From Qingshengfaniella alkalisoli (lineage in GTDB: Bacteria; Pseudomonadota; Alphaproteobacteria; Rhodobacterales; Rhodobacteraceae), in the NCBI RefSeq assembly GCF_007855645.1, contig NZ_CP042261.1, positions 662,501 to 726,500 on the forward strand: a DNA stretch of 64,000 nucleotides. The letters run 5' to 3'. The position numbers were made by a program, and so were the translations under genes. The stretch's first letter is position 1. Each line of letters starts with the position of its first letter. Positions 29,261-36,498 of this stretch are shown in pieces. The notes beneath the pieces are model-generated. The model made no database searches. It had not been told where the DNA came from and saw only the letters and a program-made list of their open reading frames with translations.

Positions 29261-30394
29261 TTATCTTGCCGAAACCGTCTGAACCGCGGCCACGGTGCTG
29301 AGTGACCCGAAGATCGCAGCCACAGCCTTGTTAAACTGCGTCACAGGCGCTTCGGTGACATAGATCGTATCTTCGTCACGGATGTTGAAATTACGCGCCA
29401 CGAATAAGCCATCCGCCGAGGTCAGATTGAAGATATAGGCCACCTGCTGCGGCGATGTGATATTGGACAGGCCGAGCACGCGCCTTGCCACCTCGGGTGG
29501 TTCCTGCCGCAGCACGAAGATACCCGTCGGGTCCGCGGCGATGCCGGACAGGCCGCCGACCTGGGCGATGGCTTCGATGGCCGACAGTTCCTGTGTCTCG
29601 AACCGCACGCGGCTTTGTCGACCAGTGGCACCGACCGCCGTGTAGAAACGTTCGTCAGCTTCCACCAGAATGCGGTCGCCCGCGCGCAACGCGATATCGT
29701 TCGAGGGGTTGGCGTAGAGCGAGTCGAACCAGACCTTGCCGCTTTGACTGCCGCGAAGGACGGTGACTTGCGCGATTTCAGGCTCGATCGTTACGCCGCC
29801 TGCGCGGGCCAGCATCGACGACAGTCGCAGGGTAGGCCGCTGGATTGGATAGACGCCTTGCGCACTGACCTTTCCTGATACTGACACCGTTGCGCCATCG
29901 CCTGCGGAACGTGTCACGACGATCTGCGGATCAGGTGTTTGGGTTTCAAGTTTGCGTGTCAACAGGCCGCGCAATTCCTCGGGCGACTTGCCCGCTGCCA
30001 GCACGCGACCGGCATAGGGCACGAATATCATACCGCTGCTGTCAACCTGGACCCGTTCGAGTGGGACCGGCGCACCGCCCACACCCAACAATCCCTCATC
30101 CACGTTTTCCCAGATGGTCAGGCCCAACGTGTCGCCTGAATGGATGATGTCCGGCTGGATTTCTCCTGCATTTCTGAAACCGGACGAAAAGCCCATCGCG
30201 GGAGAATAGAAGGTCGCCCGAGCAACGGGCTGTGACGCTTCCACGACATAGGTGTTTCCGGCTTTCTGGACAGCCGAATCGAATATCTCGCCCTTGGTCG
30301 GGCCTGTGCGCGGTATTGCACCGCTACAGCCCGCAAGCGCAAGGATGGACAGTGCCATGACGGTGCTTCTGCCCAGCTCTCTCAAGTTTCTCAC
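29261..30394 (-). CDS. Polysaccharide biosynthesis/export (Wza/OPX-type) lipoprotein
   Basis: The 377-residue protein starts at a GTG (30394) with AGGGGG upstream. The signal peptide ends LALAGC, so Cys23 would be lipidated. A Poly_export domain follows (IIHSGDTLGLTIWENVDEGL, VDSSGMIFVPYAGRVLAAG), and then SLBB-type beta-grasp repeats (VSVSGKVSAQGVYPIQ). The end VTQFNKAVAAIFGSLSTVA is hydrophobic, like the terminal helix of Wza. It would form the outer membrane pore of a capsule or exopolysaccharide exporter. No glycosyltransferase, Wzc or flippase gene is nearby; it is an orphan inserted between ribD and ribE on the opposite strand. Confidence 0.88.
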   Translation of the reverse strand: MRNLRELGRSTVMALSILALAGCSGAIPRTGPTKGEIFDSAVQKAGNTYVVEASQPVARATFYSPAMGFSSGFRNAGEIQPDIIHSGDTLGLTIWENVDEGLLGVGGAPVPLERVQVDSSGMIFVPYAGRVLAAGKSPEELRGLLTRKLETQTPDPQIVVTRSAGDGATVSVSGKVSAQGVYPIQRPTLRLSSMLARAGGVTIEPEIAQVTVLRGSQSGKVWFDSLYANPSNDIALRAGDRILVEADERFYTAVGATGRQSRVRFETQELSAIEAIAQVGGLSGIAADPTGIFVLRQEPPEVARRVLGLSNITSPQQVAYIFNLTSADGLFVARNFNIRDEDTIYVTEAPVTQFNKAVAAIFGSLSTVAAVQTVSAR

Positions 30395-30587
30395 CTTCGC
30401 GTTGCCCCCTGTTCCGCGTCTGTGTTCTTGCCTATGGCAGTGTTACCCAATGACGCAGGCGCATGCCAGACTTCTTGGCAATTGAAGCGCGATGCATCCA
30501 CCGATTGCAGATTTCCGCGTGTCGTTCTTGCGACTGTGGGCGTGGAGCGCTAGTCGAATGGGAGAGATCAGGGCAGCGGAGAAGCTC

Positions 30588-31211
30588 ATGTTTACGGGAA
30601 TCGTTACAGATGTCGGCGTCGTACTGGAAACCGAACAGCGTGGGGATCTGCGTATCCGCATCGGAACCCGCTATGAACCGGACGGGATCGATATGGGGGC
30701 GTCTATATGCTGTGATGGTGTTTGCCTGACAGTGGTCGATAAGGGCAAGAGCGCTCCCGAGAATGACGGGGGTTGGTTTGACGTGGAGGCCTCGGCGGAA
30801 ACGCTGTCCAAAACCACGCTGGGCGGCTGGGCTCCGGGGCGACGAATCAACCTCGAGCGCGCACTGAAGGTAGGCGATGAGCTGGGCGGTCATATCGTGT
30901 CCGGCCATGTCGACGGTTTGGCCAAGGTGGTTGAAATCGTTGATGACGGTGATAGCACACGCATCACCTTTGAAGCACCCGAGGCCCTTGCGCCTTTCAT
31001 CGCGTCCAAGGGGTCGGTCGCGCTGAATGGAACCTCGCTGACCGTGAATGACGTCATGGATCGGCGGTTCGGCGTGAACCTGATCCCGCACACCAAGGAA
31101 GTCACGACCTGGGGTGATATCGTCAAGGGTGATGACATCAATCTGGAGATCGATACCATGGCCCGCTATGTTGAGCGGCTACAAAGCTGGAACCGGTGGA
31201 ACAAGGCATGA
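30588..31211 (+). CDS. ribE: Riboflavin synthase, alpha chain
   Basis: This enzyme makes riboflavin from two molecules of dimethylribityllumazine. The 207-residue protein starts MFTGIVTDVG after GGAG, the invariant start of the family. It has two tandem lumazine-binding domains, the second around GGHIVSGHVDGLAKV, with the typical SLTVNDV segment. The stop overlaps the ATG of the next gene (ATGA), beginning a tight run ribE - unknown - ribBX - ribH - nusB. Confidence 0.96.
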   Translation: MFTGIVTDVGVVLETEQRGDLRIRIGTRYEPDGIDMGASICCDGVCLTVVDKGKSAPENDGGWFDVEASAETLSKTTLGGWAPGRRINLERALKVGDELGGHIVSGHVDGLAKVVEIVDDGDSTRITFEAPEALAPFIASKGSVALNGTSLTVNDVMDRRFGVNLIPHTKEVTTWGDIVKGDDINLEIDTMARYVERLQSWNRWNKA

Positions 31212-31780
31212 TCGGGCATAATGGTGGCCCCACGCTGGAAAAGGGCACAAGCTGGCGCAAGCATTGCTGGGGAAAGGCTCGGCGCGATCTGCTGCCCGTC
31301 CTGCCGTTGCAGATTATTCGCCAGCGTGTGCGCCGGGCTGAAGAGCTTGGGTTGGACTACAAAACTTACGCGACGGTTCGCGCCACATCGGGATGCGATA
31401 TCGTAGGTTTCCTGTTTTCTTCCAATGCGTTACATCTTGTGAAAGTCTCGCAGAAAGTTCCCCGGGAACGGGCGGAGAAGCTAGCAGCAATCCGGAACGG
31501 CGATATTCTTGTTGCCGCTCATCAGCCGCACGACCCGCTGCACATTGCCCGTCGCTTGGAAGAAGACCATGCTATCAGCCTTTGCGATATACGCGAGGCA
31601 CCGCCATTCACTGATAGCTGGTCCGCCGTTCGCGACAGGATGCGCCGGACGCTGAGCGACACCAGGCTGCGCGGTGCGTCAGTCGTTCTGGTCGGTGAAA
31701 CGGCATTCGAAAGGGAGTGGACGGCGGCGGGCAACTTCGCCGCCTATCTGCCGTCGGACCGCTATTTCGCGAAAACCTGA
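31208..31780 (+). CDS. Uncharacterised protein inside the riboflavin operon
   Basis: The 190-residue protein starts MIGHNGGPTLEKGTSWRKHC and overlaps the ribE stop by four bases. No signal peptide or membrane segment is seen. The N-terminus and the middle (LPLQIIRQRVRRAEELGLDY, then YATVRATSGCDIVGFLFSSN) look well ordered and charged, consistent with a soluble cytoplasmic protein. I do not recognise a catalytic motif. Its position, translationally coupled to riboflavin synthase and 92 bases before ribBX, suggests a role connected to flavin synthesis, but that is inference from context only. Confidence 0.7.
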   Translation: MIGHNGGPTLEKGTSWRKHCWGKARRDLLPVLPLQIIRQRVRRAEELGLDYKTYATVRATSGCDIVGFLFSSNALHLVKVSQKVPRERAEKLAAIRNGDILVAAHQPHDPLHIARRLEEDHAISLCDIREAPPFTDSWSAVRDRMRRTLSDTRLRGASVVLVGETAFEREWTAAGNFAAYLPSDRYFAKT

Positions 31781-31872
31781 CGGTCGTCGGGGCATGGCTT
31801 GTTCGTGATGGCTGGAATTTGTCGGGCCCAGCGGCTATGTGGCAGCCGACACAGGACGCAAAGGCAGACGGT

Positions 31873-32985
31873 ATGGACACCAGCTATCACGACGCGATCT
31901 CCAGTATCGAAGAGATCATCGAGGATGCCCGCAACGGTCGGATGTTCATTCTCGTAGATCACGAAGACCGCGAGAACGAAGGCGATCTGGTGATCCCTGC
32001 GCAGATGGCAACACCGGAGGCGATCAATTTCATGGCGTCGCAGGGACGGGGGTTGATCTGCCTGACGCTTACGGGAGAACGGATTGACGCGCTGGGTTTG
32101 CCGTTGATGGCGTCGCAGAACTCGTCACGGCACGAAACCGCGTTCACCGTATCGATCGAAGCGCGCGAAGGTGTGACCACCGGAATTTCGGCGCATGACC
32201 GGGCGCGTACGGTTGCTGTGGCGATCGATCCATCCAAGACCGGCACGGATATCGCGACGCCGGGCCACATCTTCCCACTCCGCGCCCGTGATGGTGGTGT
32301 GCTGGTTCGCGCGGGCCATACAGAGGCCGCAGTCGACGTCGCGCGTCTCGCCGGGCTGAACCCATCGGGCGTGATTTGCGAAATCATGAACGAAGACGGG
32401 ACCATGGCGCGGCTGCCCGATCTGGTGGCCTTCGCCCAGAGGCATAACCTGAAGATCGGCACGATCAGCGACCTGATCGCTTACCGCCGCCGCTACGACA
32501 ATTTGGTGCGTGTCAGCGAAGAGCGGACCGTGCAGTCAGAATTCGGTGGCGAATGGAATCTGCGTATCTACACCGACGAAACGCAGGGGGCAGAGCACAT
32601 CGCGCTGATCAAGGGTGATCTGTCGGGCGATGATCCGGTTCTGGTGCGTATGCACGCGCTGGACCCGATGCTCGATGTTATTGGGCTGGGCCAGCCCGGT
32701 CGCAGCAGTGAATTCGGCCAGGCCATGGAATTGATAGCCGATGAAGGACGGGGCGCACTTGTCCTTTTGCGCGACACCACCATGAAGTTGGTCGCGGATG
32801 ATCACGTGTCGCCCCAGACGCTGCGCCAATACGGGCTGGGTGCGCAGATTCTGTCATCTTTGGGTATTTCGAAACTGGTCCTATTGACCAATTCGGTGAA
32901 GCCCAAGATCGTGGGGCTCGAGGCTTATGGTCTTGAAATCGAAGATACGCGCCCCATCCCGCTCAACCTGGTCAAGGAGTCCTGA
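31873..32985 (+). CDS. ribB: 3,4-dihydroxy-2-butanone 4-phosphate synthase with degenerate GTP cyclohydrolase II domain (RibBX type)
   Basis: The N-terminal RibB domain makes the four-carbon precursor of riboflavin. Its acidic active-site loop LVDHEDRENEGDL (28-40) and TEAAVDVARLAGL are intact. The C-terminal half aligns with GTP cyclohydrolase II (RibA), but where RibA has the zinc cysteines (CLTGD and RCDCG segments) this protein has RMHALDPMLDVIGLGQPGRS, with no cysteine. The second domain is therefore unlikely to hydrolyse GTP. This is the RibBX arrangement known in Proteobacteria. A separate ribA must exist elsewhere. The protein is 370 residues from the chosen ATG. Confidence 0.93.
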   Translation: MDTSYHDAISSIEEIIEDARNGRMFILVDHEDRENEGDLVIPAQMATPEAINFMASQGRGLICLTLTGERIDALGLPLMASQNSSRHETAFTVSIEAREGVTTGISAHDRARTVAVAIDPSKTGTDIATPGHIFPLRARDGGVLVRAGHTEAAVDVARLAGLNPSGVICEIMNEDGTMARLPDLVAFAQRHNLKIGTISDLIAYRRRYDNLVRVSEERTVQSEFGGEWNLRIYTDETQGAEHIALIKGDLSGDDPVLVRMHALDPMLDVIGLGQPGRSSEFGQAMELIADEGRGALVLLRDTTMKLVADDHVSPQTLRQYGLGAQILSSLGISKLVLLTNSVKPKIVGLEAYGLEIEDTRPIPLNLVKES

Positions 32986-32988
32986 CGC

Positions 32989-33534
32989 ATGGCATCTTCA
33001 GAACAGCATTACATCCTGCCGCGCCCGGAGTTCGACAAACCGACCAAGGTTCTGATCGTAATCTCTCCTTATTACAAAGCGATAGCAGACGATCTTCTAT
33101 CGGGGGCGCGGGCTGAGCTGGACGCGGCCGGAGCCAGTCATGAGACGGTCGAAGTCCCGGGCGCACTGGAAATCCCGGCAGCGATCAGCATCGCGTATCG
33201 CCAGTCCAATTTCGACGGATTCGTTGCGCTTGGCTGTGTCGTGCGAGGCGAGACCACGCATTACGAAACGGTCTGCAACGACAGTTCGCGGGCGATCACA
33301 CTTCTGGGACTGGAAGGCGCGAGTATTGGCAATGGCATCCTGACAGTGGAAAACCTGCTTCAGGCGGAAGTGCGCGCCAATCCGGACAAACAGAACAAGG
33401 GTGCGGGAGCGGCAGCGGCAGCCTTGCATTTGATCGCGCTATCACGCAAATGGGGTCGCTCGGGGCGGGAAATCGGTTTCCAGCCCGAAGGCATTCAGAT
33501 CGCCGGTAAGGCGGAAGGACCGACCACAGCATGA
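32989..33534 (+). CDS. ribH: 6,7-dimethyl-8-ribityllumazine synthase
   Basis: RibH joins the products of RibB and RibD to give the lumazine used by RibE. The 181-residue protein shows the conserved IVISPYYKAIADDL, VEVPGALEIPAAI (substrate site) and RGETTHYETVCNDSSRAI, with the catalytic His before the YE. The N-terminal tail is short and polar. It lies 3 bases after ribBX and overlaps nusB by four bases. Confidence 0.96.
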   Translation: MASSEQHYILPRPEFDKPTKVLIVISPYYKAIADDLLSGARAELDAAGASHETVEVPGALEIPAAISIAYRQSNFDGFVALGCVVRGETTHYETVCNDSSRAITLLGLEGASIGNGILTVENLLQAEVRANPDKQNKGAGAAAAALHLIALSRKWGRSGREIGFQPEGIQIAGKAEGPTTA

Positions 33535-34058
33535 CCGACCCTGACAAGCCCGATCACAACGACGTCTTTTCCGAAGGCTCCGAGGCTCCCAAGCCGATGT
33601 CGGGTAACCAGAAACGCAAGATGCGGTCTGCGGCGCGGCTCTTTTCCGTGCAAGCACTGTTCCAAATGGAAACCACAGAGCAGACCGTCCAGGCGGTCAC
33701 CCGCGAATTTGCCAATCACCGTTTCGGGGAACAGTTCGAGGATTACGAGATGGCCGAAGGCGATCTCGACCTGTTCCGCAAGATCGTCGAAGACGCGGTG
33801 AACTGGCAGGCGAAGATTGACCAGATGACCGACCGCGCACTTGTCGCGAAATGGCCGCTTGGCCGGATCGACCCAACCTTGCGTGCGCTGTTTCGTGCCG
33901 CTTGCGCGGAGTTGATCGAAAGCGATACGCCGCCCAAAGTCGTGATCGTCGAGTTCGTCAACATTGCGGGTGCATTCTTCCCAGACGGGCGAGAGCCCAA
34001 ATTCGTGAATGCGGTCCTGGACCACATGGCCCGCGAGGCACGTCCGGAAGCCTTCTGA
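33531..34058 (+). CDS. nusB: Transcription antitermination factor NusB
   Basis: NusB with NusE binds boxA RNA and supports antitermination in rRNA operons. The 175-residue protein has a longer polar N-terminus than E. coli NusB (about 25 extra residues), then the helical core KMRSAARLFSVQALFQMETT and IVEFVNIAGAFFPDGREPKF near the end. It is translationally coupled to ribH by an ATGA overlap, a widespread ribH-nusB pairing. Confidence 0.95.
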   Translation: MTDPDKPDHNDVFSEGSEAPKPMSGNQKRKMRSAARLFSVQALFQMETTEQTVQAVTREFANHRFGEQFEDYEMAEGDLDLFRKIVEDAVNWQAKIDQMTDRALVAKWPLGRIDPTLRALFRAACAELIESDTPPKVVIVEFVNIAGAFFPDGREPKFVNAVLDHMAREARPEAF

Positions 34059-34165
34059 GTAAGTAATCTGGGCGTATTTGCGCCGAAATGATATTCTTCG
34101 AATCACTGTTGTGGTTCCCGCGTAGAACTGTTCCTATCGTGATGTTGAAGCCAAGGAGGAAGATT

Positions 34166-34465
34166 ATGCCTCATCTCGTCCGTCTCTATATTCGCCAGTC
34201 ACTGATCGGCTTTGGGATCTCGGCTGTGTTCGTCACGCTGCTTCTTGCTTTGAATGTAGCCAATCTCGGGCATCTGGTGCTGACGAGTGATATGGGATGG
34301 GTGGCTGGCTTTATGCTGTGGTTCTTCAACGGGATCGTGTTCGCGGGCGTTCAGTTCGCATTGGCCTTGCCGGATGGCAATGTCGTGCCACGTTCGGGCC
34401 GTAAAGAACCCGTTTGGCTGGCGGAGCCAGTGCCAGTTCGCGTAGACCGTCAGTATCGTCAATAG
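34166..34465 (+). CDS. Small inner membrane protein, conserved hypothetical
   Basis: The 99-residue protein starts MPHLVRLYIRQSLIGFG after a very strong ribosome binding site (AAGGAGGAAG). Two transmembrane helices are visible (about residues 14-35 and 44-67), followed by a soluble tail rich in proline and arginine. I recognise the general type from Rhodobacteraceae genomes next to nusB but know no function. The strong translation signal suggests the protein is well expressed. Confidence 0.75.
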   Translation: MPHLVRLYIRQSLIGFGISAVFVTLLLALNVANLGHLVLTSDMGWVAGFMLWFFNGIVFAGVQFALALPDGNVVPRSGRKEPVWLAEPVPVRVDRQYRQ

Positions 34466-35022
34466 AGACAAGCTGGCATCCGGGGTTAAATAGGCTGCAT
34501 GGCGGTGATGCCGTGGTTGAGCCGGCTGGTGGAAGGCCTAATTCAGAAATCGAAACTCTGCCGCGGCCTTCAGGGAACCGAGGGTAGGGGGTGAGCCCGA
34601 GCTGTTGCGCTGTCGTTCCGGTGATACGCCTTTCGATGGAGGGCGGGCGGATACAGGACCATGGCGCAAGCGGGTGTCCGGTGTCTGCCCGAAGAATTCT
34701 CGATCCGGCTCGTGCGACTTCAGATGCGCCATGTCATAGCGCAGGAAGCACGTCGCAAATTTACCTGAAACTGATGGGAAAGCGTGGCGGGCCCGCAGCG
34801 ACCGTGGAGGCTTTCAATTCCCGAGGACCTGTATGTACAGGTGGGCGTCAGGTAACATGACCAGGGTCATATCAGAGCCAACTCCCTCGGAATTGCTTAA
34901 GGCCACCGGAATTTTGCCACAGGCACGAGAAGAGCAGCACCCGCCACCCACAGTAGGTAGGGCGAGCAGGCGCGCGGTGCAAGTGGGTTCGTGCGCTAAA
35001 TTCGTCACCAGCCTTGCAAGGT
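34466..35022. other. Intergenic region with palindromes, no gene recognised
   Basis: About 560 bases lie between the small membrane protein and the mmcB regulatory site. The open frames here (for example 34591-34860 plus, 34814-35008 minus) have no ribosome binding site or recognisable sequence. A set of nested inverted repeats is present at 34815-34895 and is listed separately. The remainder could be a decayed gene, but I could not identify one. Confidence 0.5.
34815..34895. repeat. Nested inverted repeats (possible structured RNA or protein-binding array)
   Basis: The outer arms are CAATTCCCGAGG (34815-34826) and CCTCGGAATTG (34885-34895), 11 pairs with one bulged C. Directly inside is ACCTGTA-TG-TACAGGT (34827-34842), a perfect 7-bp palindrome. 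Then comes ATGACC-AG-GGTCAT (34857-34870), a perfect 6-bp palindrome. The 2-base centres suit dimeric protein binding sites. As RNA the hairpins would need 4-base loops. The half-sites ACCTGTA/TACAGGT equal those of the classic lux box, but the spacing is 4 bases shorter. Confidence 0.5.
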
Positions 35023-35037
35023 GTTCGTCTTTTGTTC
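35023..35037 (+). promoter_or_regulatory. LexA (SOS) operator
   Basis: GTTC-N7-GTTC (GTTC at 35023-35026 and 35034-35037) is an exact match to the alphaproteobacterial LexA box. It lies 12 bases upstream of the mmcB start, so LexA bound here would block transcription or early elongation. MmcB is an SOS gene in Caulobacter, which supports the call. Confidence 0.85.
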
Positions 35038-35049
35038 ATTGTGCCGAAG

Positions 35050-35499
35050 ATGGTGCAATCTGAAGGCGCATATCAGGCTGGGCAACTTCTGGCGCGTGGG
35101 GTGGCACGCTATCTCAGAAGTCTCGACTTTTCTTGCGTGCAAGAGTTTGTTCCTGCGCGTGGCTTGCGGGTGGATGTGGCGGCGTTGGGGCCGAAGGGCG
35201 AGATCTGGGTCGTGGAATGCAAATCCTGCCGCGCGGATTTTGCGGCCGACAGCAAATGGAAGGGCTACCTGGAATGGGCCGACAGGTTCTTCTGGGCCGT
35301 AGATGCCGATTTTCCCATCGGCATTTTGCCTGATGAGACCGGGCTTATCCTCGCAGATGGCTTTGGGGCCGAAATCGTCCGCTGGGGTCCGGAAACACTG
35401 TTGGCGCCTTCGCGCCGCAAGGTACAAACGCTGAAACTGGCACGCGCGGCGATGTTTCGGTTGCAGACCGCGCGTGATCCGTTGCTCAGCCCTTCTTAG
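35050..35499 (+). CDS. mmcB: MmcB family DNA repair protein (SOS-regulated)
   Basis: The 149-residue protein belongs to the MmcB/DUF2031-like group of PD-(D/E)xK nuclease-fold proteins. The core reads LRVDVAALGPKGEIWVVECK, giving Asp42, Glu56 and Lys58 as the catalytic triad pattern, and then DFAADSKWKGYLEWADRFFW. In Caulobacter MmcB acts with ImuABC in damage tolerance. A consensus LexA box lies directly upstream. The ATG at 35050 is preferred; a GTG at 35041 would add three residues. Its 3' end overlaps the convergent small gene by 14 bases. Confidence 0.9.
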   Translation: MVQSEGAYQAGQLLARGVARYLRSLDFSCVQEFVPARGLRVDVAALGPKGEIWVVECKSCRADFAADSKWKGYLEWADRFFWAVDADFPIGILPDETGLILADGFGAEIVRWGPETLLAPSRRKVQTLKLARAAMFRLQTARDPLLSPS

Positions 35500-35692
35500 A
35501 TTTGCCGGGTTTCCCACCCAGTATGCGCTCGGCTGCGGCGCGGATTTCCTCGGCAATCTCGATAGCCTCGTCTGGTTCGAAATCCATCGGAATCTCGACG
35601 CCGTTGGCTTCGACGAAAATGCGCACCATATCTTGATCGGTCGGACCGATTTGCAGATTGGCGCTGATATCGCTTTCTGTGTTGATCCCCAT
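35486..35692 (-). CDS. Small conserved Rhodobacterales protein (DUF6324-like)
   Basis: The 68-residue acidic protein starts MGINTESDISANLQIGPTDQ after a GGAG sequence. The core VRIFVEANGVEIPMDFEPDE suggests a short beta-sheet followed by a helix (AIEIAEEIRAAAERILG), and the tail is lysine-rich. I recognise it as a family conserved in Rhodobacterales, possibly DUF6324, with no known function. It converges on mmcB, overlapping its end. Confidence 0.75.
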   Translation of the reverse strand: MGINTESDISANLQIGPTDQDMVRIFVEANGVEIPMDFEPDEAIEIAEEIRAAAERILGGKPGKSKKG

Positions 35693-35749
35693 GATCCATT
35701 CTCCTCAGATTGAGGGGCGAGTATCCAATAGCACAGGTCGCGGCAAGGT

Positions 35750-36244
35750 ATGACAGAAGAATCGCTGGGGATTTTGTTGCGAGAGTTCGATCCCAACGGC
35801 GATACCGGGTGGGTGATCGACGTTCATCGCGCACATTATCGGGACGTGGAGGGGTTTGATGACAGCTTTGCCCCTGTGGTTGCGCGTGCCGTCGACGCCT
35901 TTGATCCGATCCGCGATCATGGCTGGATCGCATGCGCGGGGCTGGAACAGGTCGGAAGTCTGTTCATGATTCGGGAAAATGCACAGGTCGCGCGGCTGAA
36001 ACTTTTCTACATTGCTGCGTCGTGCCGGGGGCAGGGGCTCGGTCGGTTGATGTTGCACAAGGCCGAACGCTCTGGACGCCGAGACGGTACAAGCCTGATG
36101 CGCGTGCGGACGTTCAAGCAACACACAGCGGCGGTGCGGCTCTATGTTCGTTCGGGTTTCGAATTGGTTGAAGAGTTTCCTGTTCATGAGTTCGGACGGC
36201 CGCTGGTAGAGCAATGCTGGGAAAAGGCGCTGGACGTTGCGTGA
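35750..36244 (+). CDS. GNAT family N-acetyltransferase
   Basis: This 164-residue acetyltransferase has the acetyl-CoA loop CRGQGLGRLM (92-101), preceded by the beta-4 strand ARLKLFYIAA and followed by AVRLYVRSGFELVEE, which is the standard C-terminal motif. It looks like the type fused to MarR regulators in some bacteria, but here it stands alone with no regulator domain. The substrate is unknown. It lies just upstream of tRNA-His. Confidence 0.88.
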   Translation: MTEESLGILLREFDPNGDTGWVIDVHRAHYRDVEGFDDSFAPVVARAVDAFDPIRDHGWIACAGLEQVGSLFMIRENAQVARLKLFYIAASCRGQGLGRLMLHKAERSGRRDGTSLMRVRTFKQHTAAVRLYVRSGFELVEEFPVHEFGRPLVEQCWEKALDVA

Positions 36245-36290
36245 GTGCTCTTGCATTCGTTGAAACGCGGCGCTAAACCGCGCCTCACGT

Positions 36291-36367
36291 GCCGCCTTAG
36301 CTCAGTTGGTTAGAGCGCTGGATTGTGGATCCAGAGGTCCCCCGTTCAAGCCGGGGAGGCGGTACCA
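36291..36367 (+). tRNA. tRNA-His (GTG anticodon)
   Basis: All arms fold: acceptor GCCGCCT with AGGCGGT (first pair G-U), D arm GCTC/GAGC, anticodon stem CTGGA/TCCAG with loop TTGTGGA (anticodon GTG) and T arm CCCCG-TTCAAGC-CGGGG. CCA is encoded. The discriminator base is A73 and the base before position 1 is T, so the G-1 typical of most tRNA-His is not encoded. Alphaproteobacteria are known for this variant. Confidence 0.97.
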
Positions 36368-36462
36368 CTTCTCAAAACCACGCTACCACACCGCAGTGAT
36401 CTCATCTGTGATGGATGATCCGTGACGCGGATGGTTCGTCGGATTGCATTTTCCGGAAAGAT

Positions 36463-36481
36463 TGGTAACTAAAGTTTACCA
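36463..36481 (+). promoter_or_regulatory. Palindromic operator candidate upstream of lldD
   Basis: TGGTAA-N7-TTACCA is a perfect 6-bp inverted repeat centred 27 bases before the lldD ATG and ending just before its ribosome binding site. The half-site TGGT...ACCA resembles GntR/FadR-family operators, and LldR of that family controls lactate genes elsewhere. No regulator gene is adjacent. Confidence 0.5.
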
Positions 36482-36498
36482 GTTGAAAGGGGTCTTCC

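Noticed and set aside
30395-30587. FMN riboswitch upstream of ribE
   Set aside because: The conserved riboswitch core sequences were not seen in this gap or before ribBX.
34827-34842. lux box reading of ACCTGTATGTACAGGT
   Set aside because: Half-sites match but the spacing is 4 bases too short, and no luxR or luxI gene is in the window.
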